A stretch of DNA of 64,000 bases from Dokdonella_A sp966248875 (GTDB lineage Bacteria > Pseudomonadota > Gammaproteobacteria > Xanthomonadales > Rhodanobacteraceae): positions 1 to 64,000 of the forward strand of contig CBINBI010000010.1 in the NCBI GenBank assembly GCA_966248875.1, in the 5' to 3' direction. Positions 1 to 8,568 of this stretch are shown in pieces (the first letter of the stretch is position 1; every line of letters begins with the position of its first letter). The position numbers and the translations under genes were made by a program. The notes beneath the pieces are model-generated. The model was not told the DNA's origin and did no database searches. It worked only from the letters and a program-made list of their open reading frames with translations.

Positions 1-372
1 CTGGCCGAGATCGGCTACGAGCGCATGTTCAACCTGTTCGAGGGGCCGCTGCGCGACGAGTGCCCGAAGATCCTGTTCGCGATCGGCTCTCAGCTCACGA
101 ACCGCCTGCTGCACACGAGCCGCAAGGTGAGCCGCCTCGCGTTCATGGACGTGACCGGCCGCGTCGCCAAGACACTGATCGACCTCACCGACGAGCCCGA
201 TGCGATGACGCACCCGCACGGCACGCAGATCCGCATCTCGCGCCAGGAGATCAGCCGCATCGTCGGCTGCTCGCGCGAGATGGTCGGCCGCGTGCTGAAG
301 CAGCTCGAGGAGCAGGGAATGATCACGGTGTCCGGCAAGACGATCGTCGTGCTCGGCACGCGCGGACCGTAA
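1..372 (+). CDS. clp: Crp/Clp-family cAMP-receptor-like regulator, C-terminal part (5' end outside window)
   Basis: Transcription factor of the Crp/Fnr superfamily. Only the last 123 codons are present; the frame is open from base 1. What remains is the end of the long dimerisation helix followed by a winged helix-turn-helix with the recognition segment ISRQEISRIVGCSREMVGRV, which matches Crp/Vfr/Clp proteins closely. In xanthomonads the Clp orthologue responds to cyclic di-GMP or cAMP and controls virulence and exoenzyme genes; that is family knowledge, and the ligand-binding domain cannot be inspected here. The gene is convergent with the MarR-GNAT gene, with 8 bases between the stops. A trpC-clp neighbourhood is, as I recall, typical of Xanthomonadales, which supports the name. 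The family is certain; Clp versus Vfr/Crp naming is inferred. Confidence 0.9.
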   Translation: MAEIGYERMFNLFEGPLRDECPKILFAIGSQLTNRLLHTSRKVSRLAFMDVTGRVAKTLIDLTDEPDAMTHPHGTQIRISRQEISRIVGCSREMVGRVLKQLEEQGMITVSGKTIVVLGTRGP

Positions 373-380
373 CCCCCTCC

Positions 381-1397
381 TCAGCCGCGCTCGGGGACCC
401 TGAGCGCCGGCTCCTTCGCACGCGATGCCGTGCGCGCCGGCTTCTTCCGCGGCTCGTAGACCATGTAGACGTCCGCCCGCGCGTAGTGGCTGCCCGGCCT
501 TGGCGCGGGGTGATGCACGAAGCCCGCGCTTTCGTAGAGCCGCAGCGCCGGCGTGAGGCGCTTGCTTGATTCGAGGAACAGGGTCTTGCCGCCCAGCCGC
601 TCGAACTCGGCGATCGCCGCATCGAGCAGGCGGCGTCCCGCACCGAGCCCGCGAAAGCCGGTCTCGACCGCCATTTTCGAAAGCTCGTAGACGTCCGGCG
701 CTTCCTTGGCCAGCGCGCAGGTGCCGATGACCTCGCCGTCCAGCACCGCGAACAGGATTGCGCCGCCGCGATCCAGGATGAGACTTTTTGGATTCGTCAG
801 CACCTCGCGGTCGACCGGCTCGACCACGAACCAGCGTTCGAGCCATTCGGTGTTGATGCGCTCGAAATGCGGCGCCCATTCGGGCCGGAACGGACGGATC
901 TCGACTTCCGCCGCGACGATGCGCTCGCGCTCGCGCGCGATGTCGGCGGCGAGGCGGCCGCTGGCGATGTCGTTCTCGAAGCTCGTCAGCGCATCGATCA
1001 GGGAGCCCTGCCCACGCAATGCCGCCGCGCGCGCGCCGCGCCGAATCGCGCACCACACCGGCCCCAGCCGGTCGAGCTTGCGCTCGGCCTCGGCCGTCAG
1101 CTCGAGCATGCCGCGCCGGCCATCGGTCTTGTCCGCGCGCCGCGTCAGCCAGCCGGTCCTGCGCAATTTCGCGGCGAGCTGGCTCACCGCCGGATGCGTC
1201 TGCCCGATGGCCGCGGCGATCTCGGTGACGGTCGCGGGCCCTTTGACGTGCAGGTAGCGGAGCACGGGGAACCAGTGCGCGTCGATGTCGATGCCCGCCT
1301 CGCGGTATGCGGTGTTGGCTGCGGTATAGAGGCTTTCGCTGATGGCCTTGAAGCGGCTGGCGAGGGCGAGTTCGCCCTGGGAGTGCAGAAAGGACAT
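381..1397 (-). CDS. MarR-type regulator fused to GNAT N-acetyltransferase
   Basis: A 338-residue two-domain protein. Residues about 1-150 form a MarR winged helix (ATVTEIAAAIGQTHPAVSQL, then a wing rich in Arg/Asp). Residues about 165-320 form a GNAT acetyltransferase with the acetyl-CoA loop motif GFRGLGAGRRLLDAAI and the typical final strand LRLYESAGF. Such fusions are known as bifunctional regulator/acetyltransferases, but their substrates are mostly unknown. The tail after residue 320 is basic and low in complexity. The start at 1397 precedes the MarR helices directly, and an AT-rich palindrome lies 20 bases upstream, as expected for an autoregulated MarR gene. It is not part of the trp block; trpC ends at 1514, upstream of this gene's promoter. 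Confidence 0.9.
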   Translation of the reverse strand: MSFLHSQGELALASRFKAISESLYTAANTAYREAGIDIDAHWFPVLRYLHVKGPATVTEIAAAIGQTHPAVSQLAAKLRRTGWLTRRADKTDGRRGMLELTAEAERKLDRLGPVWCAIRRGARAAALRGQGSLIDALTSFENDIASGRLAADIARERERIVAAEVEIRPFRPEWAPHFERINTEWLERWFVVEPVDREVLTNPKSLILDRGGAILFAVLDGEVIGTCALAKEAPDVYELSKMAVETGFRGLGAGRRLLDAAIAEFERLGGKTLFLESSKRLTPALRLYESAGFVHHPAPRPGSHYARADVYMVYEPRKKPARTASRAKEPALRVPERG

Positions 1398-1416
1398 GAA
1401 CCCGATATCCGTAAGT

Positions 1417-1440
1417 AGTTACGTAAATACTAACGTAACT
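1417..1440. promoter_or_regulatory. Inverted repeat, likely operator of the MarR-GNAT gene
   Basis: AGTTACGT at 1417-1424 and its exact complement ACGTAACT at 1433-1440 are separated by 8 bases. An inner perfect palindrome TTACGTAA sits at 1419-1426. The segment is strikingly AT-rich for this genome and lies just upstream of the MarR-GNAT start codon. MarR proteins bind palindromes of this size in their own promoters, so autoregulation is inferred. Confidence 0.6.
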
Positions 1441-1513
1441 CGGAAACAGCGGCTTGGGAAGATGCCGATGCGGAAGGTTGCTGAATCACCCGGTGGCGAG
1501 GAGATTTCCGCGC

Positions 1514-2314
1514 CTACTCCTCTTCCTCGGCGAACAGCTTCGCGAGGGCGGCGCCGGGATCCGCTGCGCGCATGAAGGCCTCGCCGACGAGGAACGCCTC
1601 GATGCCCTCGGCGCGGAGGCGCGCGACATCGTCGGGCGTGCGGATGCCGCTTTCGGTCACCAGCAGGCGGTCGTACGGAACCTGCGCCGCGAGCCGGAGC
1701 GTCGTCTCGATCGAGGTCTCGAAGGTGCGCAGGTCGCGGTTGTTGACGCCGATCAGCGGTGCCGGGATCGCGAGCGCGCGCTCGAGCTCTTCTTCGTCAT
1801 GCACTTCGACGAGCACGTCGAGGTCGAGCTCCGCCGCGAGCAGCGCAAGCTCCAGCAGCGCCGCGTCGCCGAGCGCGGCGACGATCAGGAGCACGCAGTC
1901 GGCACCGATCGCGCGTGCCTCGTACACCTGGTACGGATCGAGCACGAAATCCTTGCGCAGCACGGGCAGCTTGCACGCGTTGCGCGCGGCATCGAGGAAG
2001 GCGTCGCTGCCCTGGAAGAAATCGGCGTCGGTGAGCACGGAGAGGCACGCCGCTCCGTTCGCTTCGTAGCTTCGCGCGATCGCGGCCGGATCGAAATCGG
2101 GGCGCATCACGCCCTTGCTCGGGCTCGCCTTCTTGATCTCGGCGATGATCGCCGGCTGGCCGTCCTCGATCTTGTGTTCGAGCGCGGCGGCAAAGCCGCG
2201 CGTCGGCGGCGCATCGGCCGCGCGCGCGGAAAGCTCGGCGAACGGAATGCGTGCGCTGCGGTCACGGATCTCCTCGATCTTGCGCGCGAGGATCTTCTTC
2301 AGGATGTCGCTCAT
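1514..2314 (-). CDS. trpC: Indole-3-glycerol-phosphate synthase
   Basis: Converts 1-(2-carboxyphenylamino)-1-deoxyribulose phosphate to indole-3-glycerol phosphate in tryptophan synthesis. The 266-residue protein has the usual monofunctional length and a (beta/alpha)8 barrel with the family signatures IIAEIKKASPSKG (catalytic Lys on strand 1), LRKDFV, VEVHDEEELERAL, GVNNRDL and VTESGI. It is not fused to TrpF. It follows trpD by 29 bases on the same strand, so the two are very probably cotranscribed, with trpC last in the block. The C-terminus ends in an acidic run (EEEE). Confidence 0.98.
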   Translation of the reverse strand: MSDILKKILARKIEEIRDRSARIPFAELSARAADAPPTRGFAAALEHKIEDGQPAIIAEIKKASPSKGVMRPDFDPAAIARSYEANGAACLSVLTDADFFQGSDAFLDAARNACKLPVLRKDFVLDPYQVYEARAIGADCVLLIVAALGDAALLELALLAAELDLDVLVEVHDEEELERALAIPAPLIGVNNRDLRTFETSIETTLRLAAQVPYDRLLVTESGIRTPDDVARLRAEGIEAFLVGEAFMRAADPGAALAKLFAEEEE

Positions 2315-2343
2315 GGCTCCATGCCCTGCCCGTCAGTTCGTGC

Positions 2344-3387
2344 TCAACGCCCCTGACCCGCAGCCAGTCGCCGCGTGGTTTCCGCGAACATGTCGAGTTT
2401 CGCGCGTGCCGCGCCGCTCGCCAAGACCTCGCGTGCGAGGCCGACGCCGGCTGCAGTCGAGGCGACCCGCCCGGCTACGTAGAGGGCGGCGCCCGCGTTG
2501 AGCGCGACGATCTCCCGTGCGGGTCCCGCTCGGTTCTCCAGCGCTTCGAGCACCCGCGAGCGCGATTCCTGCGCATCGGCCACCGCGAGCTCGCGGGTCG
2601 GCACGCGCGCGAAGCCCAGTTCGGTCGGATCGAACGAATATTCCTCGACGCGGCCGTCGCGGAGCTCAGCGACCCGGGTCGGTGCACCGAGCGAGATCTC
2701 GTCGATGCCGTCCTCGCCCCAGACGATCATCGCGCGGCTCGCGCCGAGCCGCTGCAGCACGCGCGCCTGGATTCCGACGAGATCGGGATGGAACACGCCC
2801 ATCAGGATGTTCGGCGCGCCGGCCGGATTGGTCAGCGGACCGAGGATGTTGAACAGCGTGCGCACGCCGAGCTCGCGGCGGACCGGCGCAACGGCCTTCA
2901 TCGCCGGATGGTGATTCGGCGCGAACATGAAGCCGATACCGGTTTCTGCGAGGCAGCGCGCGACGTTGCCGGGCGAGAGATCGATCGCCGCGCCCAGCGC
3001 TTCGAGCACATCCGCGCTGCCCGACCGGGACGACACGCTGCGATTGCCGTGCTTGGCCACGCGCACACCCGCCGCCGCGACGACGAACATCGCGGCGGTG
3101 GAGATGTTGAAGCTGTTCGCTCCGTCGCCGCCCGTGCCGACGATGTCGATGAAGTGCTCGCCGACCGGCGCCTCGACGCGCGCGGCAAGCTCGCGCATCA
3201 CCGCCGCGGCCGCCGCGATTTCGCCGACCGTTTCCTTCTTGACGCGCAGGCCCGCGATGATCGCCGCAATCAGCGTCGGCGAAACCTCGCCGCGCATGAT
3301 CTGGCGCATCAGGTCGATCATCTCGTCGTGGAAGATCTCGCGATGCTCGATCGTGCGCTGCAGCGCTTCCTGCGGAGTGATCGGCAT
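2344..3387 (-). CDS. trpD: Anthranilate phosphoribosyltransferase
   Basis: Transfers phosphoribosyl from PRPP to anthranilate, the second committed step of tryptophan synthesis. The protein has 347 residues, the normal length. The PRPP-binding GTGGDGANSFNIST motif and the following KHGNRSVSSRSGSADVLEAL segment are intact. The frame is open 24 codons further upstream, but those residues are encoded by intergenic repeat sequence, and the family N-terminus (MPITPQEALQRTIEHREIF) begins at 3387, so I use that start. It lies between trpG upstream and trpC downstream on the same strand. Confidence 0.97.
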   Translation of the reverse strand: MPITPQEALQRTIEHREIFHDEMIDLMRQIMRGEVSPTLIAAIIAGLRVKKETVGEIAAAAAVMRELAARVEAPVGEHFIDIVGTGGDGANSFNISTAAMFVVAAAGVRVAKHGNRSVSSRSGSADVLEALGAAIDLSPGNVARCLAETGIGFMFAPNHHPAMKAVAPVRRELGVRTLFNILGPLTNPAGAPNILMGVFHPDLVGIQARVLQRLGASRAMIVWGEDGIDEISLGAPTRVAELRDGRVEEYSFDPTELGFARVPTRELAVADAQESRSRVLEALENRAGPAREIVALNAGAALYVAGRVASTAAGVGLAREVLASGAARAKLDMFAETTRRLAAGQGR

Positions 3388-3442
3388 GTGGAAGTACCCG
3401 CGTCTCGGTTTTCGTATGTGTGTTTCGGTGCGCCGACGTGGT

Positions 3443-3529
3443 GGTGGGCCAAGGCCCACCCTGTCGCGCGGCGCGGGCTTCAGCCGGCTCCCGTAATTAC
3501 GCTTTTCATAGGGTTGGCTTCAGCCCACC
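3443..3529. repeat. Composite hairpin repeat between trpG and trpD, running into the trpG 3' end
   Basis: A perfect hairpin GGTGGGCC-AA-GGCCCACC occupies 3443-3460. It is followed by two GGCTTCAGCC palindromes (3476-3485 and within 3511-3529, the latter extended to GGGTTGGCTTCAGCCCACC). The trpG stop codon (3480-3482) lies inside the first GGCTTCAGCC. Related GGTGGGCCnnGGCCCACC hairpins occur at 23267, 45871 and 48538, all close to gene ends. Confidence 0.75.
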
Positions 3530-4133
3530 GATCTTTTTGAATCGCGGCCCCGCCCTGTCGCATGAGAAAGTTCCTCAGCAGCGCATGGCCGTGCTGCGTC
3601 AGGATCGACTCGGGATGAAACTGCACGCCCTCGACCGCGAGCGTGCGGTGCCGCAGGCCCATGATCTCGTCGCGCTCGCCGTTTGCATCGACCGTCCACG
3701 CCGAGATTTCCAGGCATGCCGGCAGCGAGGCTTCCTCGACGATCAGCGAATGGTAGCGTGTCGCCTCGAACGGATTCGGCACGCCGCGGAACACGCCCTT
3801 CCCGTCGTGATGGATCATCGACGTCTTGCCGTGCATGATCTCGCGCGCCCGCACGACCTTGCCGCCGAATGCCTGCCCGATCGCCTGATGGCCGAGGCAC
3901 ACGCCGAGGATCGGCAACTGGCCCGCCAGCTCTCCGATGACGTCGAGCGAAATCCCCGCCACGTTCTGCGTGCACGGCCCCGGCGAAATCACGATCGCGT
4001 CCGGCGCCAGCGCGCGCAGCTCCGGCAGCGTCAGCGCATCGTTGCGCACAACGCGGACGTCTTCGCCGAGCTCGCCGAGGTACTGCACGAGGTTGTAGGT
4101 GAAGCTGTCGTAGTTGTCGATCACCAGGACCAT
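3480..4133 (-). CDS. trpG: Anthranilate synthase glutamine amidotransferase subunit
   Basis: Supplies ammonia from glutamine to TrpE. It is a class I glutamine amidotransferase with the oxyanion segment SPGPCTQNVAG, nucleophile motif LGVCLGHQAIGQAFGG and the catalytic His/Glu in VQFHPES. The start at 4133 (MVLVIDNYDSFTYNLVQYLG) matches the family; the longer open frame upstream is not conserved. The protein has 217 residues. The last 20 or so (after LLRNFLMRQGG) are beyond the usual end and are encoded by the GGCTTCAGCC repeat that also holds the stop codon, so the original stop was probably lost when the repeat arrived. ybaL lies between this gene and trpE. Confidence 0.96.
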   Translation of the reverse strand: MVLVIDNYDSFTYNLVQYLGELGEDVRVVRNDALTLPELRALAPDAIVISPGPCTQNVAGISLDVIGELAGQLPILGVCLGHQAIGQAFGGKVVRAREIMHGKTSMIHHDGKGVFRGVPNPFEATRYHSLIVEEASLPACLEISAWTVDANGERDEIMGLRHRTLAVEGVQFHPESILTQHGHALLRNFLMRQGGAAIQKDRWAEANPMKSVITGAG

Positions 4134-4236
4134 CGGCCAGGCTGCCTTCGAGAGTTGCGCGTCGGTCTCGAAAAAACCGCCGCGACGCGAACGCGCTTCG
4201 TCGCGACAGGCATCAGGCGTTCGTGCAGTCAGATCC

Positions 4237-5934
4237 TCACGTGACGCCCGCCGCTCCGATTCGGGCGAAATACACGTCCAGCTGCTGCACCGACTCCACC
4301 ATGCTGCGCGCGATCTCACGCTCGCCCATGATCGCGGCGTCCGCGCCCTGCTTCAGCAGGTACTCGACGTCGTGATCGGAGTGCGCGCGGGCGAGGATCG
4401 CGATGGAGGGATTGAGCGCGCGGGCGCGGCGGACGATCTGCCCCGCTTCGAGCGTCTGCGGAATCGCGATCAGCACGGCGCGCGCCGTGGCGGCCCGCGC
4501 GGCGGTGAGTGCTTCCTCACCCGCGGCGTTGCCGGACACGACGGCGATGCCGAGCGCCCGCGCCTCGTCGATGCGCTCGCGGTCGGATTCGATCAGCGCG
4601 ATCCGGCTGCCGCGCTCACTCAGCGACCGGCCGACGCGTGAGCCCACGCGGCCGAAGCCGACCAGCACGATATGCCCGCTGTCCGGCACCGGCGGGCCGG
4701 GCGGCATGTCCACCGGCACCGGCTTGGTCTCGGCGAGCGCTTCGCGCCGCGCCTGCCAGCGGTCGAGCGCGACGAACAGCAGCGGATTGGCGCAGATCGA
4801 GAGAATCGCGCCGGCGAGGATCAGATCGCGGGCGTCCTTGGAGAGCAAACCGAGATCGACGCCGAGCCCGGCGAGGATGAATGAAAACTCGCCGATCTGC
4901 GCGAGGCTGGCGGCGATCGTCAGTCCGACTTCGATCGGCCGTCCGAAGGCGCGCACGATCAGGAGCGCGCCGAGCGACTTGCCGAGCACGATGATGACGA
5001 GCACGCCGAGTACGGGCAGCGGCTCGCGCAGCACGATGGCGGGATCGAACAGCATGCCGACCGAGACGAAGAACAGCACCGCGAAGGCGTCGCGGAACGG
5101 CAGCGAATCCTGCGCGGCCTGATGGCTCAGCTTCGATTCGTTGAGCACCATGCCGGCGAAGAACGCGCCGAGCGCGAACGAGACATCGAACAGGCGCGCC
5201 GATGCGAACGCGACGCCGAGCGCGATCGCGAGCACCGCCAGCGTGAACAGCTCGCGCGATCCCGCGCCGGCCGCGCGCTCGAGCAGCCACGGGATGACGC
5301 GCCGCCCCACCAGCAGCATCAGCGCGATGAAAGCCGCGACCTTGCCGAAGGTGAGGCCGAGAGCGCCGAGCACGCTTTCGTTCTCGTGCGAGGCCAGCAC
5401 CTTGCCGCCGAGCAGTCCGGCCAGCGCGGGCAGCAGCACGAGCACGAGAACCGTCGCGAGGTCCTCGACGATCAGCCAGCCGATCGCGATGCGTCCGCGC
5501 TGCGAGTCCAGGAGATTGCGATCCTCGAGCGCGCGCAGCAGCACGACCGTGCTCGCGACCGACAGCGTGAGCCCGAACACCAGTCCCGAGCCCGGCGGCC
5601 AGCCGAGCAGCCAAGCAAGCACCATGCCGAGCAGCGTCGCGATCGCGATCTGCACCGCGGCGCCCGGGATCGCGATCGCCTTCACCGCGAGCAGGTCGCC
5701 GAGCGAGAAGTGCAGGCCCACGCCGAACATCAGCAGGATGACACCGAGCTCGGAGAGCTCCGCCGCGAGCGGCATGTCGGCGACGAAGCCCGGCGTGAAC
5801 GGGCCCGCGATCACGCCCGCGAGCAGATAGCCGACGATCGGCGACAGCCGCAAGCGCAGCGCGAGCGCGCCCATGACATAGGCCAGCACAAGCGCCCCGA
5901 CAAGGGTTGCAATCAGCGGCGTGTGATGCGGCAT
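4237..5934 (-). CDS. ybaL: CPA2-family cation:proton antiporter, YbaL type
   Basis: A 565-residue inner-membrane antiporter. Residues about 1-400 form a Na+/H+ exchanger-type domain with about 12 hydrophobic helices, including the Kef/YbaL hallmark SELGVILLMFGVGLHFS, GWLIVEDLATVLVLVLLPAL and DVSFALGAFFAGMVLNES. Residues about 420-555 form a cytoplasmic TrkA-N/RCK domain with a Rossmann signature IVLVGFGRVGSRVGRSL. Length and sequence match E. coli YbaL over the whole protein. It sits between trpE (53 bases upstream) and trpG (about 100 bases downstream) on the same strand, so it may be read through with the trp genes. No functional tie to tryptophan is evident. Confidence 0.92.
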   Translation of the reverse strand: MPHHTPLIATLVGALVLAYVMGALALRLRLSPIVGYLLAGVIAGPFTPGFVADMPLAAELSELGVILLMFGVGLHFSLGDLLAVKAIAIPGAAVQIAIATLLGMVLAWLLGWPPGSGLVFGLTLSVASTVVLLRALEDRNLLDSQRGRIAIGWLIVEDLATVLVLVLLPALAGLLGGKVLASHENESVLGALGLTFGKVAAFIALMLLVGRRVIPWLLERAAGAGSRELFTLAVLAIALGVAFASARLFDVSFALGAFFAGMVLNESKLSHQAAQDSLPFRDAFAVLFFVSVGMLFDPAIVLREPLPVLGVLVIIVLGKSLGALLIVRAFGRPIEVGLTIAASLAQIGEFSFILAGLGVDLGLLSKDARDLILAGAILSICANPLLFVALDRWQARREALAETKPVPVDMPPGPPVPDSGHIVLVGFGRVGSRVGRSLSERGSRIALIESDRERIDEARALGIAVVSGNAAGEEALTAARAATARAVLIAIPQTLEAGQIVRRARALNPSIAILARAHSDHDVEYLLKQGADAAIMGEREIARSMVESVQQLDVYFARIGAAGVT

Positions 5935-5987
5935 TCACTCTCCCGGTGAAATAACTTGCTTCGTTTTCTCCGCGGCGGCCGCGCTCG

Positions 5988-7463
5988 TCACAACCCGCTC
6001 GCGGCCTGCGCGACGGCACGGAACAGCGCGCGTCCCTTGTTCATCGTTTCCTCCCACTCCTTCGCGGGATCGGAATCAAACACGATGCCGCCGCCGGCCT
6101 GCACGTGCAGCATACCGTCCTGGATCACGGCCGTGCGGATCGCGATCGCGGTGTCGGCATCGCCCCACCAGCCGATGTAGCCGATCGCGCCGGCGTAGAT
6201 GTTGCGCTTCATCGGCTCGAGCTCGCGGATGATCTCGATCGCGCGGATCTTCGGCGCGCCGGAGACGGTGCCGGCAGGGAACGTCGCCTTCAGCACGTCC
6301 ATGTACGAGAGGCCGTCCCTGAGCTCACCTTCGACCTGGCTGACGATGTGCATCACGTGCGAGTAGCGCTCCACCACGAAGCTTTCGGTCAGCTCGACGC
6401 TGCCGGTTTTAGAGACACGTCCGACGTCATTGCGACCGAGATCGATCAGCATCAGGTGCTCGGCGCGTTCCTTGGCGTCGGCGAGCAGCTCGCGCTCGAG
6501 CGCGAGATCCTCCTCGGGCGTCCTGCCGCGCGGCCGCGTGCCCGCGATCGGCCGCACGACGACCCGGCCGCCCTTGAGACGCACCAGGATCTCCGGCGAC
6601 GAGCCGACGATCTTTGTCGCGCCGAGGTCGAGGAAGTACATGTACGGCGACGGGTTCTGCGCGCGCAGCGCGCGGTAGACGTCGACCGGCCGCGCGCGGA
6701 ACGGGACCGACAGCCGCTGCGAAGGCACCACCTGGAAGATGTCGCCGGCGCGGATGTACGCCTTCGCCTTCTCGACCAGCGCCTCGTAGGCCTCGCGCGT
6801 GAAGCTCGAGACGAAATCCGTTTCCTCGAGCGCTTTCGGATCGAGCACGTCGGGATAGCCCGAGCCCGAATGGCGCAGGCGGAACGCGAGCTCGTCCAGC
6901 CTGCGCCGCGCGCGCGCATACGCCTGCGGCTCGGCGGGATCGGCGTGCACGATCAGGTAGAGCCGGCCCTTGAGATTGTCGAAGACTGCGACTTCCTCGC
7001 TCAGCATCAGGAGCGCATCGGGCGTGCCGAGGCGATCGGGCTTGTCGGTCGAGGCGAGGCGCGGCTCGATCCACGCGACCGTCTCGAAGCCGAAATACCC
7101 GACGAGGCCGCCTGTGAACGCGGGCAGCCCGGCGGTTTCCGGAACACGGTATGTCGCGCGGATCTTCTCGATTTCGGCGAGCGGGTCGGCGAGCTCGCGC
7201 GTCTCTACGATCTCGCCGAGATCCTCGACCGTCAGCGTATGGCCGCGCAACACGTAGACGCGGCGGCACGGCAGACCGATGATCGAGTGGCGGCCCCAGT
7301 TCTCGCCGCCCTCCACCGATTCGAAGAGATAGGCATACGGCGCGTCGGCGAGCTTGAGGTACACCGAGAGCGGTGTATCCAGATCCGACAGCACTTCGCG
7401 CGCGATCGGAATGCGATTCCAGCCTTGCGCCGCGAGCGCGTTGAACTCGTCCTGTGAAATCAT
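5988..7463 (-). CDS. trpE: Anthranilate synthase component I
   Basis: Forms anthranilate from chorismate using ammonia from TrpG. The 491-residue protein carries the chorismate-binding domain with FQVVPSQRLSVPF, IAGTRPRG, DLGRNDVGRVS and TFPAGTVSGAPKIRAIEII. The N-terminal segment contains LSVYLKLADAP, in the region that binds feedback-inhibiting tryptophan in relatives (the classical LLES motif is not exact here). The start at 7463 matches family N-termini. It is first in the leftward trp block. The 70 bases upstream show no leader peptide with tandem Trp codons, so attenuation is not evident. Confidence 0.98.
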   Translation of the reverse strand: MISQDEFNALAAQGWNRIPIAREVLSDLDTPLSVYLKLADAPYAYLFESVEGGENWGRHSIIGLPCRRVYVLRGHTLTVEDLGEIVETRELADPLAEIEKIRATYRVPETAGLPAFTGGLVGYFGFETVAWIEPRLASTDKPDRLGTPDALLMLSEEVAVFDNLKGRLYLIVHADPAEPQAYARARRRLDELAFRLRHSGSGYPDVLDPKALEETDFVSSFTREAYEALVEKAKAYIRAGDIFQVVPSQRLSVPFRARPVDVYRALRAQNPSPYMYFLDLGATKIVGSSPEILVRLKGGRVVVRPIAGTRPRGRTPEEDLALERELLADAKERAEHLMLIDLGRNDVGRVSKTGSVELTESFVVERYSHVMHIVSQVEGELRDGLSYMDVLKATFPAGTVSGAPKIRAIEIIRELEPMKRNIYAGAIGYIGWWGDADTAIAIRTAVIQDGMLHVQAGGGIVFDSDPAKEWEETMNKGRALFRAVAQAASGL

Positions 7464-7533
7464 CGGAGCCCTACCGGGACAGGGCGACCGAAGATAGCAA
7501 GGCCGCCGCGCGTGCGACAGTCTCGCCGGCGGA

Positions 7534-8568
7534 TCAATCTTCGAACGAATCGAAAAAAATGATGTCGTTCACCGGCACGACGGGCTCGCGCACGATGTCA
7601 TAGGTGAAGCTGCCGGCGGGCTCGTCGCGGCTCCAGTAGAGCTCCACGCTGTCGGGCGAGCTTCCGACCAGCGGATGCGGCTCGACGTCGTCCGCGTTGG
7701 GCGAGCTGGTGACCGCGATCGCGGGCGACCAGGTGCTGCCGTCGGTCGAGCGGCGGAATGCGATGTCGAACGTCCCGCCTGTCGCGCGGATCCAGAACAG
7801 CACGAACGCGCCGTCCGGCATCACCACCGGCAGCGAATCATGGTTGTTGCCGGTGACAGCGAAGTTCTGCGGCGCGCCGCTCCAGTCGCGCACGTCCGTG
7901 GTCGTCTTGACGAACATGCGCAGCACGCTGCCTCCGGTCTGATAGGAGGCGAGATAAAGCCCGTCGCTCTCGCGGAAGGCGATGCGCGGCAGTTGCGCGC
8001 CGCCCGCAATCTCAGCCTGCAGCTGATCCCAGGTCACGCCGTCGTCGGTCGATTCCGCGACATAGCAGTTGTAGCCGCCTCCGACGAAACGCTGGTAGGT
8101 CATCGTCAGCGTGCCGTCGGCGTGGCGGATCACGTGCGGATTGATCTCGCCGCCGGTCGCCCAGCCGAGATCGAGTTCGTTCTGCTCGGTGAATCCGATG
8201 CCGTCCGCGCTGGTCGCGCGCCAGAGGCGGTAGGTCACGATCTGACCTACCGTGCCCTTCATGTAGAAAAGCGTGTAGGCAGACGGCGCCGTTTGAACGA
8301 GCGCGGGCGAACGCTCGTCCGCGTCCGTGCCGATGATCGGGACCGGCTCGGACCAGGTTTCGCCATCGCTCGATCGCGTGAGCCAGAGGTCGCCCTCGAG
8401 CGTCGAATCGTCGAGACGCTCGAACACGAGCATGCGCGTGCCGTCGTCGGCCGATTGCAGGATCGCGGGCTGGTAATCGAGCTCGGGCCCGGTCGTGACA
8501 TGCTGCTCGGCGCTGGCCACGCACGGAAGCATCGCGGCCAGCGCGACCGCAAGCGAACGTTCACGCAT
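7534..8568 (-). CDS. Exported sialidase-like (Asp-box) protein with C-terminal IIFFDSFED tag
   Basis: A 344-residue predicted exported protein. The N-terminus (MRERSLAVALAAMLPCVASA) is a signal peptide. The mature part has repeated Asp-box motifs (SSDGETWS, STDDGVTWD, STDGSTWSP) typical of six-bladed beta-propellers of the sialidase/BNR superfamily. I do not see the arginine triad needed to call an active sialidase. The last nine residues, IIFFDSFED, resemble tails on five other exported proteins of this window. Its start codon overlaps the end of the upstream pdsS gene by 8 bases, which implies cotranscription with that two-component system. The role is unknown; surface binding or exoenzyme function is inferred. 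Confidence 0.8.
   Translation of the reverse strand: MRERSLAVALAAMLPCVASAEQHVTTGPELDYQPAILQSADDGTRMLVFERLDDSTLEGDLWLTRSSDGETWSEPVPIIGTDADERSPALVQTAPSAYTLFYMKGTVGQIVTYRLWRATSADGIGFTEQNELDLGWATGGEINPHVIRHADGTLTMTYQRFVGGGYNCYVAESTDDGVTWDQLQAEIAGGAQLPRIAFRESDGLYLASYQTGGSVLRMFVKTTTDVRDWSGAPQNFAVTGNNHDSLPVVMPDGAFVLFWIRATGGTFDIAFRRSTDGSTWSPAIAVTSSPNADDVEPHPLVGSSPDSVELYWSRDEPAGSFTYDIVREPVVPVNDIIFFDSFED

Noticed and set aside
7464..7533. Possible trp attenuator or leader peptide before trpE
   Set aside because: No tandem TGG codons in a short ORF and no terminator/antiterminator pair in these 70 bases.
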